Origin: Thermoplasmatota archaeon
GTDB taxonomy: Archaea; Thermoplasmatota; E2; DHVEG-1
Assembly: GCA_018334795.1 (NCBI GenBank)
Contig: JAGXLH010000100.1
Span: 1 to 5,812 of the forward strand
DNA length: 5,812 nucleotides
Direction: 5' to 3'
Positions 5,308-5,812 of the stretch are shown piece after piece (position 1 is the first letter of the stretch; each line of letters begins with the position of its first letter). A program made the translations under genes and the position numbers. Under the pieces are notes generated by a model. It had not been told where the DNA came from. It saw only the letters and a list, made by a program, of their open reading frames with translations, and did no database searches.

Positions 5308-5812
5308 ATGTTATCCTCAATTTCTGTAACTCTGAATGAAGTCATCTGGTTTTTTCTGCTTAGTATTTATGCAACTGCAGTAACCCTTGGAACAAAATTT
5401 TCATATGAACTCATGAGGAAAAAAGGATTTGAAAAAAATGTTGCAGTCTATTACAATCGAAAAATAATTCATATGCTTGCTGGTGGTGTCGTCGTACTAT
5501 TAGTACCATACCTTTTTGCTTCACCGTGGATGCCCCTTCTTGCAGGAATCGTTCTCACCGTTTTTACGTATATTCCTCACAAAACAGGAAAAATACTGTA
5601 TTGGTTTCAAACCGAGGATAATTTAAATGATGTCAATTTTTGTTTAATGTGGGCGTTAACTGTTTTTCTTATCTGGCTTGTCGTTGGAACACCATGGATT
5701 GCCATTATTCCACCATTGTTCATGGCGTTTGGAGATGGAGTAACTGGGGTTGTCCGAAATGCGGTATTTAAAAAACGAACGAAGAATCCTATTGGTAATG
5801 TATTCATGGTCA
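5308..5812 (+). CDS. Dolichol/phytol kinase-family membrane lipid kinase, N-terminal part (cut by right edge)
   Basis: The frame is open from ATG 5308 to the window end, giving 168 residues with no stop. An in-frame TAA directly precedes the ATG (5305-5307), so this is the first possible start; AAGG at 5301-5304 is a closely spaced ribosome site. Hydrophobic segments lie at about 11-30, 53-70, 73-89, 110-127 and 129-142. Family motifs are NRKIIHMLAGG (50-60) and AFGDGVTGVVRNAVF (140-154), followed by KKRTKNPIGN (155-164). They match the SEC59/VTE5/DGK1 group of CTP-dependent kinases, which phosphorylate dolichol, phytol/geranylgeraniol or diacylglycerol in the membrane. In an archaeon the product could be dolichyl phosphate for N-glycosylation or geranylgeranyl phosphate for lipid salvage; the sequence does not decide. 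Family members are often about 200-240 residues, so a short C-terminal part is probably missing. It diverges from the winged-helix regulator gene. Confidence 0.78.
   Translation, partial: MLSSISVTLNEVIWFFLLSIYATAVTLGTKFSYELMRKKGFEKNVAVYYNRKIIHMLAGGVVVLLVPYLFASPWMPLLAGIVLTVFTYIPHKTGKILYWFQTEDNLNDVNFCLMWALTVFLIWLVVGTPWIAIIPPLFMAFGDGVTGVVRNAVFKKRTKNPIGNVFMV

Noticed and set aside
5607..5807. Minus-strand 66-codon frame at the right edge
   Set aside because: It is antisense to the GDGVTG motif region of the lipid kinase, which is clearly the coding strand.

Overview
The window looks like AT-rich archaeal chromosome, most plausibly from a euryarchaeal lineage such as the Thermoplasmatota or a related sediment group. 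The domain call is firm because several genes belong to archaeal pathways: CDP-archaeol synthase (ether lipids), an ADP-forming acyl-CoA synthetase alpha subunit, an archaeal-type Tsr3 rRNA-modifying enzyme and an archaeal winged-helix regulator. Promoters look archaeal (TATA-like boxes about 25-30 bases before predicted transcript starts), some genes have little or no leader, and oligo-T tracts follow stop codons. The lineage call is inference from general resemblance only.

Layout, left to right. At 1-395 (+) is the C-terminal part of Tsr3, cut by the left edge. At 481-1866 (+) is the CoA-binding, phosphohistidine-carrying alpha subunit of an ADP-forming acetyl/acyl-CoA synthetase, with no beta subunit in view. 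It converges, with only 10 bases between stop codons, on a minus-strand pair: carS (2236-2838) followed 20 bases later by a small eight-cysteine zinc-binding protein (1877-2215). A 205-base divergent intergenic region separates carS from a plus-strand gene at 3044-4594 for a secreted, calcium-binding-motif-rich metalloprotease of metzincin type. Its promoter is bracketed by an 8-bp perfect inverted repeat. At 4657-5157 (-) is a winged-helix regulator, ending directly in a T9 tract. It diverges from an incomplete plus-strand gene (5308 to the right edge) for a membrane lipid kinase of the dolichol/phytol kinase family.

Functional themes. Two membrane enzymes of the CTP-using lipid group (CarS and the polyprenol kinase-like protein) suggest isoprenoid-lipid synthesis or salvage. 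The metalloprotease and acyl-CoA synthetase would fit a heterotroph that degrades external protein and makes ATP from the resulting acyl-CoAs. That is an inference from co-occurrence; the genes are not in one operon. No RNA gene, CRISPR array, insertion sequence or prophage was seen. No gene-free stretch exceeds 300 bases; the longest are 2839-3043 and 5158-5307. The most promising less-described item is the secreted C2-like / EF-loop / metzincin protein together with its palindrome-flanked promoter.
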